From: Pachyseris speciosa | Lineage: Eukaryota > Cnidaria > Anthozoa > Scleractinia > Pachyseridae | Direction: 5' to 3' | Assembly (NCBI GenBank): GCA_016490735.1 | Contig: JAEMWC010000950.1 | Span: 97,501-161,500, forward strand | DNA: 64,000 bases | Shown: positions 21,347 through 31,744 of the stretch, piece after piece | How the letters are laid out: each line of letters begins with the position of its first letter | Numbering within the stretch: the first letter of the stretch is position 1 | Notes under the pieces: generated by a model | Seen by the model: the letters and a program-made list of their open reading frames with translations, nothing else | Databases searched by the model: none | What the model was told of the DNA's origin: nothing | Translations under genes and position numbers: made by a program

Positions 21347-22421
21347 ATGCCGAGACAAGCAGAAGAAAAGCTTGAATATCAAGACTTTTTGAACTGGACT
21401 CTGACTTCGCTGAAAGATTTTTTTAGCACTTCGAGGATTGAAACAGACAGGACAAAAAAGCCGAACTTGTGGCGAGAGCATTCGGTGCCTGCGAGCTTAA
21501 AGCACCTAAGAAGTTTTCTCAAGAAGAAATTGACAGGAAATTGAAAGAAGAGTACCAACAGAGATTAAAAAAACATCGGATAAACACCGACCCCAATTCT
21601 ATTTGGAAAGAAGACTGCAGCAAGGAAAGCATAATCATGTTTTATAAACAGACCGCATTGTTTAAACCCATTCATCCATTTGTATGTTTGGATGCCACAT
21701 GCAAATGGGATGAATGGGTTTAAACAATGTGGTCTGTTTATAAAACATGATTATGATTTCCTTGCTGCCTCACCAGATGGTTTGAGACTGTTGCAGTCCA
21801 GCTATACTTGAAGTGAAATGCCCTTTCTCAGTCAAAGAAGAAAATATCAATCTGAAAGCTACATACAACTGCGTCGATTTTTTGGAGGAAGTAGGTGGGA
21901 GCCCTAGATTAAAGCACACTCACAAGTACTACACTCAAATGTAGGCTCAAATGTGGATGACTGGAACAAATCATGGATACTTTATTGTCTGGACAAAGGG
22001 ACACAAGCCATTGTATGAAAGAGTGGAGTTTAACAGAGAATATTTTAATGTGGTGCTAAACAACATCACTTTATTCTACAAAACATATATCTTACCAGTT
22101 TAGTTGGGGTACAGGGATATCTACCAGTGTCCAAAGTGTGACAAAGTTATACTGGAGGAACCAGAAATCACTGACATGTCAGCTGAGAACAGCATTTGTT
22201 GTGATAGCTATAGCACATGGTGGCACTTGCCATGTGCCAATCTCTCATAGGATGTTGCGGAATCACGGACGTGTTATAGTTGTCAGGTTGATGTTGCAGA
22301 CAGTGACTCCGACAGTGATAGTGATTTTGATAACGTGCCCACCACTTGTACTTCTTGTGACATTGAAATGGATTTCATAGACAATGTAACTACAACTGTG
22401 GATAATGCTGTACAAACTTAG
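21347..22421 (+). pseudogene. SAP-YqaJ nuclease-PHD protein of the ISL2EU element
   Basis: From ATG 21347 the N-terminus reads LTSLKDFF, then after a one-base shift LVARAFGA, a SAP-like helix pair. An alpha-helical stretch follows (APKKFSQEEIDRKLKEEY). After an inserted palindrome come the YqaJ-type nuclease motifs: DFLAASPDGL (catalytic Asp), then in another frame ILEVKCPFSVKEEN (the E-x-K pair) and AQMWMTGTNHGYFIVWTKG. The tail has YQCPKCDKVI and a PHD-like ICCDSYSTWWHLPCANL, then an acidic end. At least two in-frame stops (the Gln position before AQMWMTG is TAG) and three frame shifts make it non-functional. In its family the nuclease is thought to assist transposition; the exact role is not settled. 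Confidence 0.78.
21631..21754. repeat. Inverted repeat with 52-bp arms inside the YqaJ gene
   Basis: Arms 21631-21682 and 21702-21754 are reverse complements with about one mismatch and one indel (shared core TGTTTATAAAACATGATTAT), separated by 19 nt. It falls just before the SPDG motif and breaks the nuclease frame. Like the palindrome at 20137-20199 it is much better conserved than its surroundings. Confidence 0.88.
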
Positions 22422-22966
22422 TCATTTTCATGACAAATGTTCAGGATGAACAAAAATAAAGGAATTGTTCATCTTAGTAGATGCGTGACACTTAAATCGA
22501 TTCAAAATTTCAAAAAAAAAAAGTATTAAATTGAGAAAAAAGTGTCAAAAGTGACATCTTTCATGTACTGGCTGACCCTGTTGTGTTATGCAGTATATGT
22601 TCATCTCAGAGTATCCCTGTTGGTCAAGAACACATTTGTACCATTCGTTACAAACCTGTTCATGCATGGTGCAGCAAACATGAAGACATAACCAGATCAT
22701 CGGACTTAGTATGTAAACAGAGTCACCTATGAAACAAGATGAAAACACTCTTTTGTGACTGAATGGCTAGTTGTTCTATTTAAAGACACAGGATTGGGGT
22801 CAGGAATAAGTAACAGTCTTGTTTTGTCTTCCAGAGTAGAGACACTTAACCCATGACAATACACTTTAATTTTGTTTTTTCTGCATCTGAGTATTACACA
22901 CAGCTGTTACATTTTGTCGGTGGGTTAAGTGTACTTATTCTGTTAAAAGAAACAAGCTACTTCAAC

Positions 22967-24245
22967 TTACTCACAAAGTGGTGGAAGTAAGTTACATAAC
23001 GCACAGCATACTCTAACGATATCATCCACAAGAGGTAGTAGAGTTATAGGTAGTTCATTTTTCAAAATATGAAACCTTTTTACTCTTCCAATAGCTTGTT
23101 CAACATACATGTGTATATTCTAACATTTGCAATATTTGATGTCTTTCTGACATCTGAGGGTTACATTTGCATAGAGGCAGCACAGCTAGGTGGGATACAT
23201 AATGTAACCATTGACATCATTAGGTCTTCTTTTATCTTGAATCCCGTGTCTGCCATTACTTTATCATATGGCTCTATGATGTTCAGAAAACCACAGTCTC
23301 TGACAATAAAGGCATCTGATGCCCTCCCCCCATAGCTTTGGGAAAGTATTATGCATCTCACTATTAGGTATAGTCTCTTGAAAAAAGTTGGCAAAGTGTT
23401 TTTACTTGTCGTTTGCTTGGCCAAATGATTAAGATTGACAGCTCTTTGGACATCAATTTAATCCATGCAATAAATACACTGTTGACAGTAGTTGAAGAAA
23501 CCATAAATCTGAATGCGAGATCTTCGTTAATGAGACCCAATTTCAACTTTATCATTGTCAAAAGGAATTCTTGTTCTAAGTCTAGCTTTAGTCCCGGTCC
23601 TGGGCCACATTTTGGCAAAACTATGCCAGGGTCACAATGATCTTGAGGTGCTTCTCTTGCTGTCTGTTTTGGACCTCTCCAGTACTGCATATGTTGGGCT
23701 TTGGGGAGGAGGCGATCAAAAATACATTTGAAGCACTTTGTTGAAGGTAGGCCTGTGAATTTTTTCACATCTGCTTCCCTTGAAATTTGCTCAAATCGCA
23801 TTGGGACTCTTAAATGTAAATCACTGTGATCTAGATCGTCTAGGTCATCTTCTTCATTGTCAGCCGGCTCCACAATCCCCTCCGCAGTTGTTACTTCGTC
23901 TTTATTTTCTTCGCCAGCTAAACGTTCACTAACTTTGCGTTTTTTTGGCGATGGCTTGTTGAGAAAGTCGCTTAAACTTAAGAAAACCGAAGGATAGTCC
24001 GCAACTCGGATTGTGGCGAGTTTTCTTGCCCTCAGGAAAGTGATTTGAACTGACAAATGTGCCCTCCGATCCAGGTTCGGGATTGAAGTTATCACTTCGT
24101 CCTTTCGCGACTTGTTTCCTCCACAATTCAGCTAAATTTGAGTCTTTTGGCCACCTATGGACTTTCAATTCTTTTACGTGAGATCTCACAACCAACAACT
24201 TAGGAAATCGCTTGTCGTTATCTCAAAATCCTACACATTTGGCAT
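22967..24245 (-). pseudogene. THAP-DDE transposase of the ISL2EU element
   Basis: From ATG at 24245 the THAP domain is readable: CVGF, a TGA where the second Cys is expected (24223-24225), DNDKRFPK, then VKELKVHRWPKD, LAELWRKQV and SNHFPEGKKTRHNP. A frame shift near 24000 leads to a Lys-rich linker (PSPKKRKV, a likely nuclear signal), an acidic stretch and a helix-turn-helix block (FLLTMIKLKLGLINEDLAFRF, PSKRQVK). Next come YGGRASDAFIVRD, DKVMADTGF (second catalytic Asp) and, after another shift, YVEQAIGRVKRFHIL (catalytic Glu). The segment expected to hold the first Asp, between SRDY and SQSYGG, is deleted. It is therefore defective in cis. Confidence 0.78.
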
Positions 24246-24400
24246 GGTCAATGCATATTTAAATCGCCGCCATTAGTTTGGCCGCGCGCTCGCCCCAGTG
24301 GTTTTGCACCCTTTACAAAATGGCGTCGATAACCTTGGATTGGTCTATTATTGTAATGTTCAAGTAATGATGATGCATGTAACATGTTGCATTTTTACAG

Positions 24401-27400
24401 ATCCTGAGTTTGTAAGTGGCATAACATACTGGTTTCAATGAGTGAAGAGGGCTGACAATAACATCGAAGATGTATGTGTCATGGCTGTCTTTATCAAAGA
24501 GCCTTTGTACCTGGTGGCTTCTTGTCAGAACCAGACAAGATCTCTGTTAAACTCAATACAGATGGTGTAGCCATTTTTTGCTCATCAAAGTTTGGAGTTT
24601 GGCCTCTGTTCTTCCTTATCAATGAACTCCTTCCAGCAATAAGGTAAGTGCAACAAGAATAGTTCAACAATGGAGGCACTGTTTATAAAAAAAAAAAAAA
24701 AAAAGCTGATGTATAACCTCTCTACACTGTAACTGTCACTCTGTAGATGAGCTAAATTATTCATCCTTTATGATGGCATTGCTGGGGAAGAATTACCTGC
24801 TGGGTATTTTTTGTAGGAAGTAACTGCTACAGGGAGTCTGATATACACTGTACACTGTAGATGTATTAAGGATGGGACATCCCTCCCTAGTGTTTTAAGA
24901 AAGTTTATGCCATATAAAATTTACCAGCACAACATCAGGTTTCAACAAGAACAATTTGCTCAGAAATGCTGCTTTGCAGTACAGTTGAACCTGTATTAAG
25001 CAGTAACCATTGTTGGGACTTAGTTTAAGGTGACTCTGACTGGTTAAACGTCAAAATTACAGTACTTGATGGAAGTAATTTTGGGGACTTTGACAACTGA
25101 CCCCTTAATAGAGAGTGACTGCCGAATACAGTCTTGCTTAAATGATACAGGTTCAACTGTACTTCGCCACAGTAAACAGTAATATTTAATTATTTTGTAA
25201 ATTGACAAAAGGGTAGGCTATCAATTATTTTCTGAAGGTGTTAAATACCTTAAATATTTGTCTCAAATTGAGTGATTTCACATCAAAATGCCACAGAGAG
25301 GACAGATGCTACAGTGTAAATGTTGACGTTCATTTTATTCGTTGCATAAACATGTATTTTATTCATACTTGTAGGAGGAAAAACAAATTTAGAGTGTTTG
25401 GTGGCCAGTGGTTTAGAAAAGAAAATCCTTTCTTTTCCACCTTCTTTAAGCCATTTGTTGACACTGCATGAAACCAAAATTAATGGTTAGTTTTAATGAA
25501 ATTATTTGTATCATTTGGTAAAGAAAATCAGCATTTACAAAGTTCTGTGCCCCCTGGTATATTCATACCTTCTTTTTGGCAATGAATGGCTGAATAATGA
25601 AAAATGTGATCATTGTATTTTTTTTAATGCTGTATATTTCAAATGGCTATTTGAAGAATCATTGATTTTAGAAAACAGTGACTGACTACTACACTAAAAT
25701 ATACCCCTCTTGTGCATTATTTGTGTACTACTCAAGACATTTAATATATATTTCTGTTACTTTGGAAAATTAATTCATCTTTATTTGTATATATTTTTCT
25801 ATTTTTAGTTTGGGTCCAACTAATATTTAATCTTTCAAATTTTCTTTCTAGGTCTCTGGCTTCAAAGCATCCGTATTCCTTGGGGTAGTGAAGCAACCAA
25901 TTGGTTTGTGGTTTGACTCAGAACACAACAGGCAAAGATGGTATTGTGGGAATAGTGTGGAGAAAGTTGACAAATGCCTTTTAGAGATAAAACCTCCCAG
26001 TGTAGTCACCAGAGTTCCCAGAAATATTAAAGAACACCATCTGAAATTTTGGAAAGGTAACTTAAAACTCTGTCTTTCTATTTTATAAAATTGCTGTTAA
26101 TTATTAAATAGATTTACAGTGTATATATCTTTGCTGTTATGGATTTGTATGTATTTCCAAAACAGTTTTAGTGTATGAAATGATGCTATCAATTACACAT
26201 CCAAACCTCACCTTTAAAGTTGAAATACATGTAGGTTTTCAGTAGAAGAGTACTTGGTTCAACTTGTCTTATTTGTGAAAATGTTTCAAAAGTAACCCTT
26301 GTAAACTCAACAGTCATTGCAATGTTTTGAAGCATACTACTACCCTTAGGACCTACATGTTTTAAGGCTTCTAAAGGTACATAATGAATCTTATTTATGT
26401 TATGAAATTGTAAACATTAGCTTTATGAAACCACATGACAAGACACTGTCCTTTGGTTTTCATCAGATGGTTTTTGTGGGTATGTTTATTTAAAGTATCT
26501 GTTTATGATCACTTTGCAGCAACAGAGTACCAAACCTGGCCGTTCTTTTATTCCCTACCCTGCATGAAATGTGTCCTGGATGATGAGTATTACCGGCACT
26601 ATGCTTTGTTAGTTGGTGGCATTGTCCTGTTGTCAGGAAGGTCCATTTTACCAGAACAACTTGAAACAGCTGGCAATTTCTTAATCCATGCTGTTTAGAT
26701 GTTCGATGCATATTATGGTATGTAGTGCAATTTAAAAACTTAAAATGATATTTTGTACTTTTAATTTTTAAATTACTTAATTTACAGATGTACAAATGCA
26801 TTCTAGAAATAAGCCCATACAACTCTATTAAAATAATCCACAAATACTGGCTGTAGAAATCTTTCTGATAGTTAGTCCCTCTGGAATACACTCCACAGGG
26901 TCTTTATTTGAATGACAGATCTTTAAAAAAATCCACTCAAGGTTGAGGTGTCTGGTGTAATGAAAAACCAATACTCGTACAAAGACTTACCTCTGGTCAT
27001 TTTATTCCTTTAGGTTCTCATTACGTTCTGATGAACCAACACATGTTGCTTCACTTAAAGAAATCTGTCATGGATCATGGTCCCCTCTGGTGTAGTTCTC
27101 TTTTTGTATTTGAAGACTGGAATGGTGACATAGGCAACTATTTCCATGGAACTCAGAATATTGCAAGCCAGGTTAGTTGACTTTTCATGGGCAATGGTTT
27201 TATGTGTGAAGTGCATAGAGTGAATTTATAAGGTGACAACAGGTGTCGCAGTATTAATGTGAAAATAATTAAGAATTTTACAACCTAAAGTACATAACAT
27301 GTTTGTTTATATACATTTCAAATTGTAATTTATGATCACTTGATTTTTATTGCAAGATAATGACTGCTGTCACAAGTCATCAGCGACTCCCTCAGCTCAT

Positions 27401-27463
27401 ACAGGAGATACCTTTAGGAAATGCAAAGGATATTGTCATGTGCCTTCAAGGACACCATGAAAG
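24401..27463 (+). CDS. Tnp2-like transposase-domain gene, six downstream exons
   Basis: Exons by splice consensus and phase: 24401-24643, 25375-25485, 25852-26056, 26520-26717, 27014-27171, 27357-27463; all junction phases agree except after 25485, where a one-base indel and probably a missing exon disturb the frame. Signatures in order: LNTDGVAIFCSSKFGVWPLF, FGGQWFRKENPF and FFKPFVD, VFLGVVKQPIGLWFD, YYSLP-like FFYSLPCMKCVLDDEYYRHY, LLSGRSILPEQLETA, QHMLLHLKKSV, GPLWCSSLFVFEDWNG, YFHGTQNIASQ. This pattern is that of proteins annotated as Tnp2-like transposase domain, multiplied in cnidarian genomes. A TAG stop in the fourth listed exon (after LIHAV) argues for a decaying copy. No catalytic triad is assigned here. 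Confidence 0.65.
24982..25159. mobile_element. TA-flanked MITE (pogo/mariner-like)
   Basis: A 178-bp element with TA at both flanks and inverted ends CAGTTGAACCTGTATTAAGC and the complement of CAGTTGAACCTGTATC. CAGTTGAACCT-type ends and TA duplication fit Tc1/mariner-pogo miniature elements. It lies in an intron of the Tnp2-like gene. Confidence 0.7.
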
Positions 27464-28336
27464 GTATGGTCATTGTGCTGTTTTTGCTGTCAGTAATGTG
27501 GTATTATCATGAGAGTTGCTTTTAGTAACACTCATTGTATAAGCTATAGTCAGGTTTGTCCTCAGTGTTAACTTTCATTTACACACACAGTAGAGAGTCA
27601 CCATGCAAATCTGAAATTCTGAAATCTTTATTTGATTCTCTCATCACTGGCTATTACCACAATCCTGAGTTGTTCTATAGTTTTTGTAACAAAATACTTA
27701 AAACCTTTATTTATATTCTTATCAATGATTTTTATCAGATTTTCTAATATTCATAGCTATTCTACGATGCAGGGAAGTAGGTTATTGTTACCAAGAGTAA
27801 AATCAAATTTGGGGGAAAATATGCTTCTTTTTTTTTTTTTTTTTATTGAAGCAAAGATTTTCAATGAGCTGCTGCTGACATAATGAAAGCAGAAGATATA
27901 CAGACTTTCTGCCACCTTGCAAAAGGGTTTTTCTTATTGTAATAGTTCTGAGTGGCTTCTTTTAGTAATGTACAAATGTAGTATTAATTGTAGTGTAGTG
28001 TATTTGCTGTTTTTGAACAAGATTTCTAATAGAGGCATATGAAACAAATTTATACAGTTAAGTTTTAGTTTTTTTTGTGACTGATATCTTGATCACCCTG
28101 CCTCTAAATGTATTATTCTTTTTATATGGCTTAAGGGTGCATGCTGTTTTAGTGCAGGCTCTATATTGAATGTACCAGTATATTGTACAGAAGCTTGTCA
28201 GTTGGATTGGAAATCTGAGCCCAGAAATTCTTGCAAACTTAATATAATATTAGTTTTGTACCAAATAGTAGTTTGACTGCACCTTATTAGCCTATTTCAA
28301 TTACACAGCTTAGGGCAACACTGGTACAGTCATTGT
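27464..28336. other. Intron-like sequence, no exon resolved
   Basis: AT-rich with a T16 run near 27829. The part from about 28130 to 28330 resembles 32930-33080 and so belongs to the duplicated module described for 28337-34050. Any exon linking the Tnp2-like gene to the micro-exons was not found. Confidence 0.4.
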
Positions 28337-28895
28337 CAATGGAACTGATGTGACCACAGGGTGCAGAGGAGTTCTGTTCGATCGTACACGACAAAGTCTC
28401 ACCTTGTTAATTCCAAAATATGTTTACTTTGTATGATAAAGATTGTCGAAATGAAATCCTTTTGATTTGTGAACATTTTCTGCTTCCACTGATATCCTTC
28501 TAGATATCCCAATGGCTTTCTCTGGTACAGTTTTCGCAATGTTTATTTGCTAGTACCGTGGACCAAAATGCTGCAGGCTCGTATGGTTACAAAAGGTTGG
28601 CTTATACAGTATAAGAAGAGTAAAGGGAGGAAACCAAATTCAATGAAAAGGCCTCATTTTTCGTATATGGTTCGGAATTTTCACTTTTTAGCCAAATTAA
28701 ACAAGTCTGTTGAAACGGTCAGAAAACTAACATTTTTGGCAAAGGAGATTTATGGCCTCATCACACCGCTTTCATGCAATGTGCACCGCAACAACTGGTG
28801 ACGGAAATGACGTTGAGTGTGTTGTGACCTCGGACAATAAATGTGTTGGAAGCATTCGCTGGTGGTCTCTATTAGTGTTTCGGGGTTTTACAGTT

Positions 28896-29390
28896 AGCGA
28901 CGAGGATCGTTCTTTTTCACTCGTGGTTTTGTGGAGGTATTTGTCGAGATTTTTCTCTTTTCAACGGCGGTTTATAAGCGGCGGCGAGATGAGCGGAGCT
29001 AACACTAGTGGTTCAACCAGCAAATCGGGAGGTGTTGGAAGCGTTTCTGTTTCTCTAGGTCTCGGTTCGTTAGAAGCACTGGTTTCGGAGACACTTGATG
29101 ACTACTTCGTTCCAAAGGCAAACGTCCCGTTTGAGAGGCACATATTTCTGCAGATTGCATGGGAAATCAGTGAAACCGTTGATCAGTTTGTTTGTCAGCT
29201 TCGTCAGCATGCAGTTAGTTGTGACTTCGGTCTGTTTGGTGTCCTGGCTTCGGTGATAGAGAAGACCACTATATTCGAGATCATGTCATAGACAAGTGAA
29301 TATTCGACCCATATATGCGTTGGACGTTTTCAGAAAAGGAGGAGACTTTGATACTCAAAGGTTTGCTGAGAATTGTCGAAGCGTGAGAAT
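28896..29390 (+). pseudogene. Gypsy leader and gag fragment inside the MULE-like element
   Basis: A retroelement-like leader (TTAGCGACGAGGAT at about 28897, close to the TTGGCGACGAGGAT of the gypsy element at 56390) precedes ATG 28989. The protein begins MSGANTSGSTSKSGG and contains VPFERHIFLQIAWEISETVD and QFVCQLRQHA, a Gag-type capsid helix region. After a frame shift DHYIRDHVIDK meets TGA at 29297 where relatives carry Cys, then LILKGLLRI. Pol is absent. About 100 bases upstream could be LTR sequence (contains AATAAA). It appears captured or inserted before the MULE-like element moved; inference. Confidence 0.65.
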
Positions 29391-29399
29391 TTTTGTAAT

Positions 29400-29760
29400 T
29401 AGTAGTTAGCTATTGTTTGAAGGGTATGTGTTGTGAACTCGTAGAATAAACGTGTTGTTAGTATTTGCTGGCTGTCTAGTCTGTCTAGCTCTATTTGTGT
29501 TTCCCTGATGGATGCTTTTGATTTTTTTTGCCTCCGGTGGGTTTTCCGTGAACGGAGCTGGCCTTTTGAAAGACAAACTTGCCATGTTTTTATCCTTCCC
29601 CAACGGGAGATTACTCTCCCGTTTCCAGTCACTGCCCACTTCCATCACCAGTTATTGCGGTTCACATTGAACTAGTCACGTGACGCTTGTTTCCTCCCTT
29701 TACTCTTCTTTTACTTGGCACTTCATGCCTCGTTTGGAAAGCTTCGCTTTCCGATTTCTA
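29400..29760 (-). other. Open frame of unknown nature
   Basis: A minus-strand frame from 29648 to 29406 encodes 80 residues (starts MMEVGSDWKRESNLPLGKDK, Lys/Pro-rich middle). No domain is recognised and no donor site is evident at its end. It is enclosed in the MULE-like element, so it may be captured host sequence or a chance frame. Confidence 0.25.
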
Positions 29761-29769
29761 AACCTTATT

Positions 29770-29975
29770 CGTTGCCCTTACATACATACATACTTTATTG
29801 GCTCGTCCCCACGGGGCTTTTCAGAGTCAATTTTACATTACAGATAAACTCAACATGATAAGAATCCCAACCGGCCGGCGGCAAACCAGCCCGTGGCCAG
29901 TCAGTTCAACGCAGTATATGCAAGTAAACATGGTGGAAAGCCGTATGAGGGAGACAAGATCGGGGGATATAGACA
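29770..29975 (-). repeat. LINE-type 3' end with (CATA)n tail, minus strand
   Basis: On the minus strand the sequence ends CCCCGTGGGGACGAGCCAAT, then AAAGTATGTATGTATGTA, an AATAAA signal with a tetranucleotide tail as in CR1/L2-type LINE ends. Only the 3' portion is present. Confidence 0.45.
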
Positions 29976-30108
29976 ATCATTTCGACAATAATATCGTACA
30001 AAGCAAACATATTTTGGAATTAACAACGTGAGACTTTGTCGTGTACGATCGAACAGAACTCCTCTGCACCCTGTGATGTGACTTGTGGTAAGCAAAAGAC
30101 TATTAAGG

Positions 30109-30765
30109 TAATTCCCCTGAAAAGGATGTACTATTAAGATTTTTTTCAGACTTCGCACAATTGATAGTCATGCATAGGACATTGAAAAAATGCAATAAAA
30201 AGAAGGGGTCACCATGCTTGTTTTAGCCCTGCATACTCGTTGTCCTAAGTGTTTTTACAAAGTTGTGCGAGAAATGTTCTAAGCATGAACAACTGAAGAA
30301 AGCTGTTATTATGTAGCAAAAACTATGAATAGTAGTGAAAACTAGAGCCTAGTTGTTTTTCTGGGCTATATTCTTTTAGTATTGTGATTTCAAATTGCCC
30401 GATCTTGCAAATAATGAGAGGAAATTGGACCACTTCGTCATCATCTCAAACTCCTTCCTGGCTCCAAACGCAGAGTTTCACCCATTTATATATATTAAAT
30501 AATCCAACTTCTACTATTAAACTTTTTTTCTCCTTAAAATATGTTATTCGTGTGCCTATTAAAAGTACATTACACCAATTAAAAAAAGGGGGGTCACCGT
30601 GCTCGTTTCTTTACAACACGACCACAAAGGGAAATTTTCACCTGAAAAAGCGCAATGTCAAGGCAAATTCGCAATGTATCTAGTGTACGCGCGCATGAGC
30701 GCGAGCTAAATGACGCCATAAATTTTGCGCAGTAAGGATGCGCCATGCAATTGAGAGGAATCACC
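30109..30765. mobile_element. TTAA-flanked MITE
   Basis: A 657-bp insert flanked by TTAA at 30105-30108 and 30766-30769; inverted ends GGTAATTCCCCTGA and the complement of GGTGATTCCTCTCA. The paralogous introns at 31560 and 33382 lack it, which supports the boundaries. TTAA targeting suggests a Kolobok- or piggyBac-like source. Two direct internal blocks GGGGTCACC (near 30208 and 30590) each follow an A-rich tract. No protein seen. Confidence 0.7.
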
Positions 30766-31072
30766 TTAAGCCTATGCATGTTTTAATCTATCATGACAAG
30801 CAATTGTCATCAGTAAGTCATGAACATCATTTTGTATCTGACCCATCCTTGTACATTTACTAATAGCAAATATTTAACAATTCGATTATGAGCTTGAGAT
30901 TTCTATCACATGATAACTGATGAATGGGAAGCCCGAATCAGCTATCACGCATAGAGATCAAGAGCAAAATTAATAATCTAATTGTTTTAGTATAAATGTA
31001 CTATTAGTCTTTCAAAAACAAAATTAAATTACCTACATGTAAATCCTCCTTGCAGAAACTTTGAAAAGGCGA

Positions 31073-31185
31073 AGAAGCAGCCGCCATTTTCTTGACAATT
31101 AACTGCTACTATCTATCACAGAATAGATAGCGAGTAGCATAGCCAATCAGAAAATGGCATTCGTGATAGAATGCTAGTAGATTTA
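31073..31185 (-). repeat. Dispersed repeat, inverted partner of 10520-10635
   Basis: The reverse complement has TTCTATCACGAATGCC, CTGATTGGCTA, TGTGATAGATAG and AAAATGGCGGC in the same order as at 10520-10635. It lies in the duplicated intron region of the micro-exon array. Confidence 0.65.
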
Positions 31186-31532
31186 CACTAATTAAGTAGT
31201 TCAACTGCTCAGTTGTTTCAACTACAGGGCTGCAGGTAATAGGTACAGGCAATGCATCCAGTATTTTACTGAGTGTATGTTTCCATCTCCCTTTCCAAAA
31301 TAATACACCTGATTTTGCAGGGTACATAGGAGTAGAAAAAAAAACATGGGTGTCATAATCTACTTGGAAGCAGTAGTTATGATCAACAGTACAATGTAAA
31401 TGGGAACCAGTTGCCTTGAGTAGTTTAGTTCTTGTACATAATTTGTTTGTCTGGGATATTTAGTTATTTTACAAGTATCTAGAATGGTCCAAATACTGAC
31501 TGCTAGGAATTTTTTCGTTTCCTCCTTTTTAG

Positions 31533-31559
31533 CTGCCAATGGAACTGATGTGACTCACG
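31533..31559 (+). CDS. 27-nt micro-exon, copy 1
   Basis: Acceptor TTTTTAG and donor GTAAGC bound a 27-nt exon. With one base from the previous exon it reads AANGTDVTH; it leaves one base for the next (phase 1 to phase 1), so skipping or repeating it keeps the frame. Function unknown. Confidence 0.5.
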
Positions 31560-31744
31560 GTAAGCAAAAAGGCTGTAGCCTAAATTAAGCATGTTTTGAT
31601 CTATGAGCAGTTGTCATCAGTAAGTTGTGAACATCATCTTGTATGTGACCCATCCTTGTAGAATTTTTTAAATGATACCTGCATGTTCAATCACAGTGAA
31701 ATAGGCTACAGTGCTTGTCCTCGGTCCCTGTTTATCTTCTGGTG

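Larger units (their letters stand above)
21121..24346. mobile_element. ISL2EU-type DNA transposon (complete ends, decayed genes)
   Basis: The 69-bp terminal inverted repeats at 21121-21189 and 24278-24346 match at 65 of 69 positions, starting AGACCGATCCAAGG and AGACCAATCCAAGG. The dinucleotide AT flanks both ends (21119-21120, 24347-24348), a 2-bp target duplication. It carries two converging genes: plus-strand SAP-YqaJ-PHD protein and minus-strand THAP-DDE transposase. A transposase plus a YqaJ nuclease is the hallmark of the ISL2EU superfamily (established, from memory). Both genes are broken, so this copy is dead. It lies in the intron between the Tnp2-like exons at 20676 and 24401, without touching splice sites. 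Confidence 0.88.
28355..30074. mobile_element. Long-TIR element with 8-bp duplication (MULE-like), carrying a gag fragment
   Basis: GATGTGAC is duplicated at 28347-28354 and 30075-30082, splitting one copy of the 27-nt exon; intact copies at 31533 and 33355 show the empty site. Ends are inverted repeats of about 100 bp (28355-28460 against 29976-30074), starting CACAGGGTGCAGAGGAG and the complement of ACAGGGTGCAGAGGAG, over 90 percent alike. Long TIRs with 8-9 bp duplications suggest a Mutator-like element; hAT is an alternative. No transposase is present. Internally there are a gypsy gag fragment, a minus-strand open frame (29406-29648) and a reverse LINE-type tail at about 29776. Confidence 0.8.

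Noticed and set aside
27829..27845. Poly(T) run as a LINE tail
   Set aside because: No LINE sequence or target duplication around it; simple homopolymer.
28355..30074. Reading the inverted ends as those of a gypsy or BEL retrotransposon
   Set aside because: The ends are inverted, not direct, and the duplication is 8 bp; this fits a DNA transposon instead.
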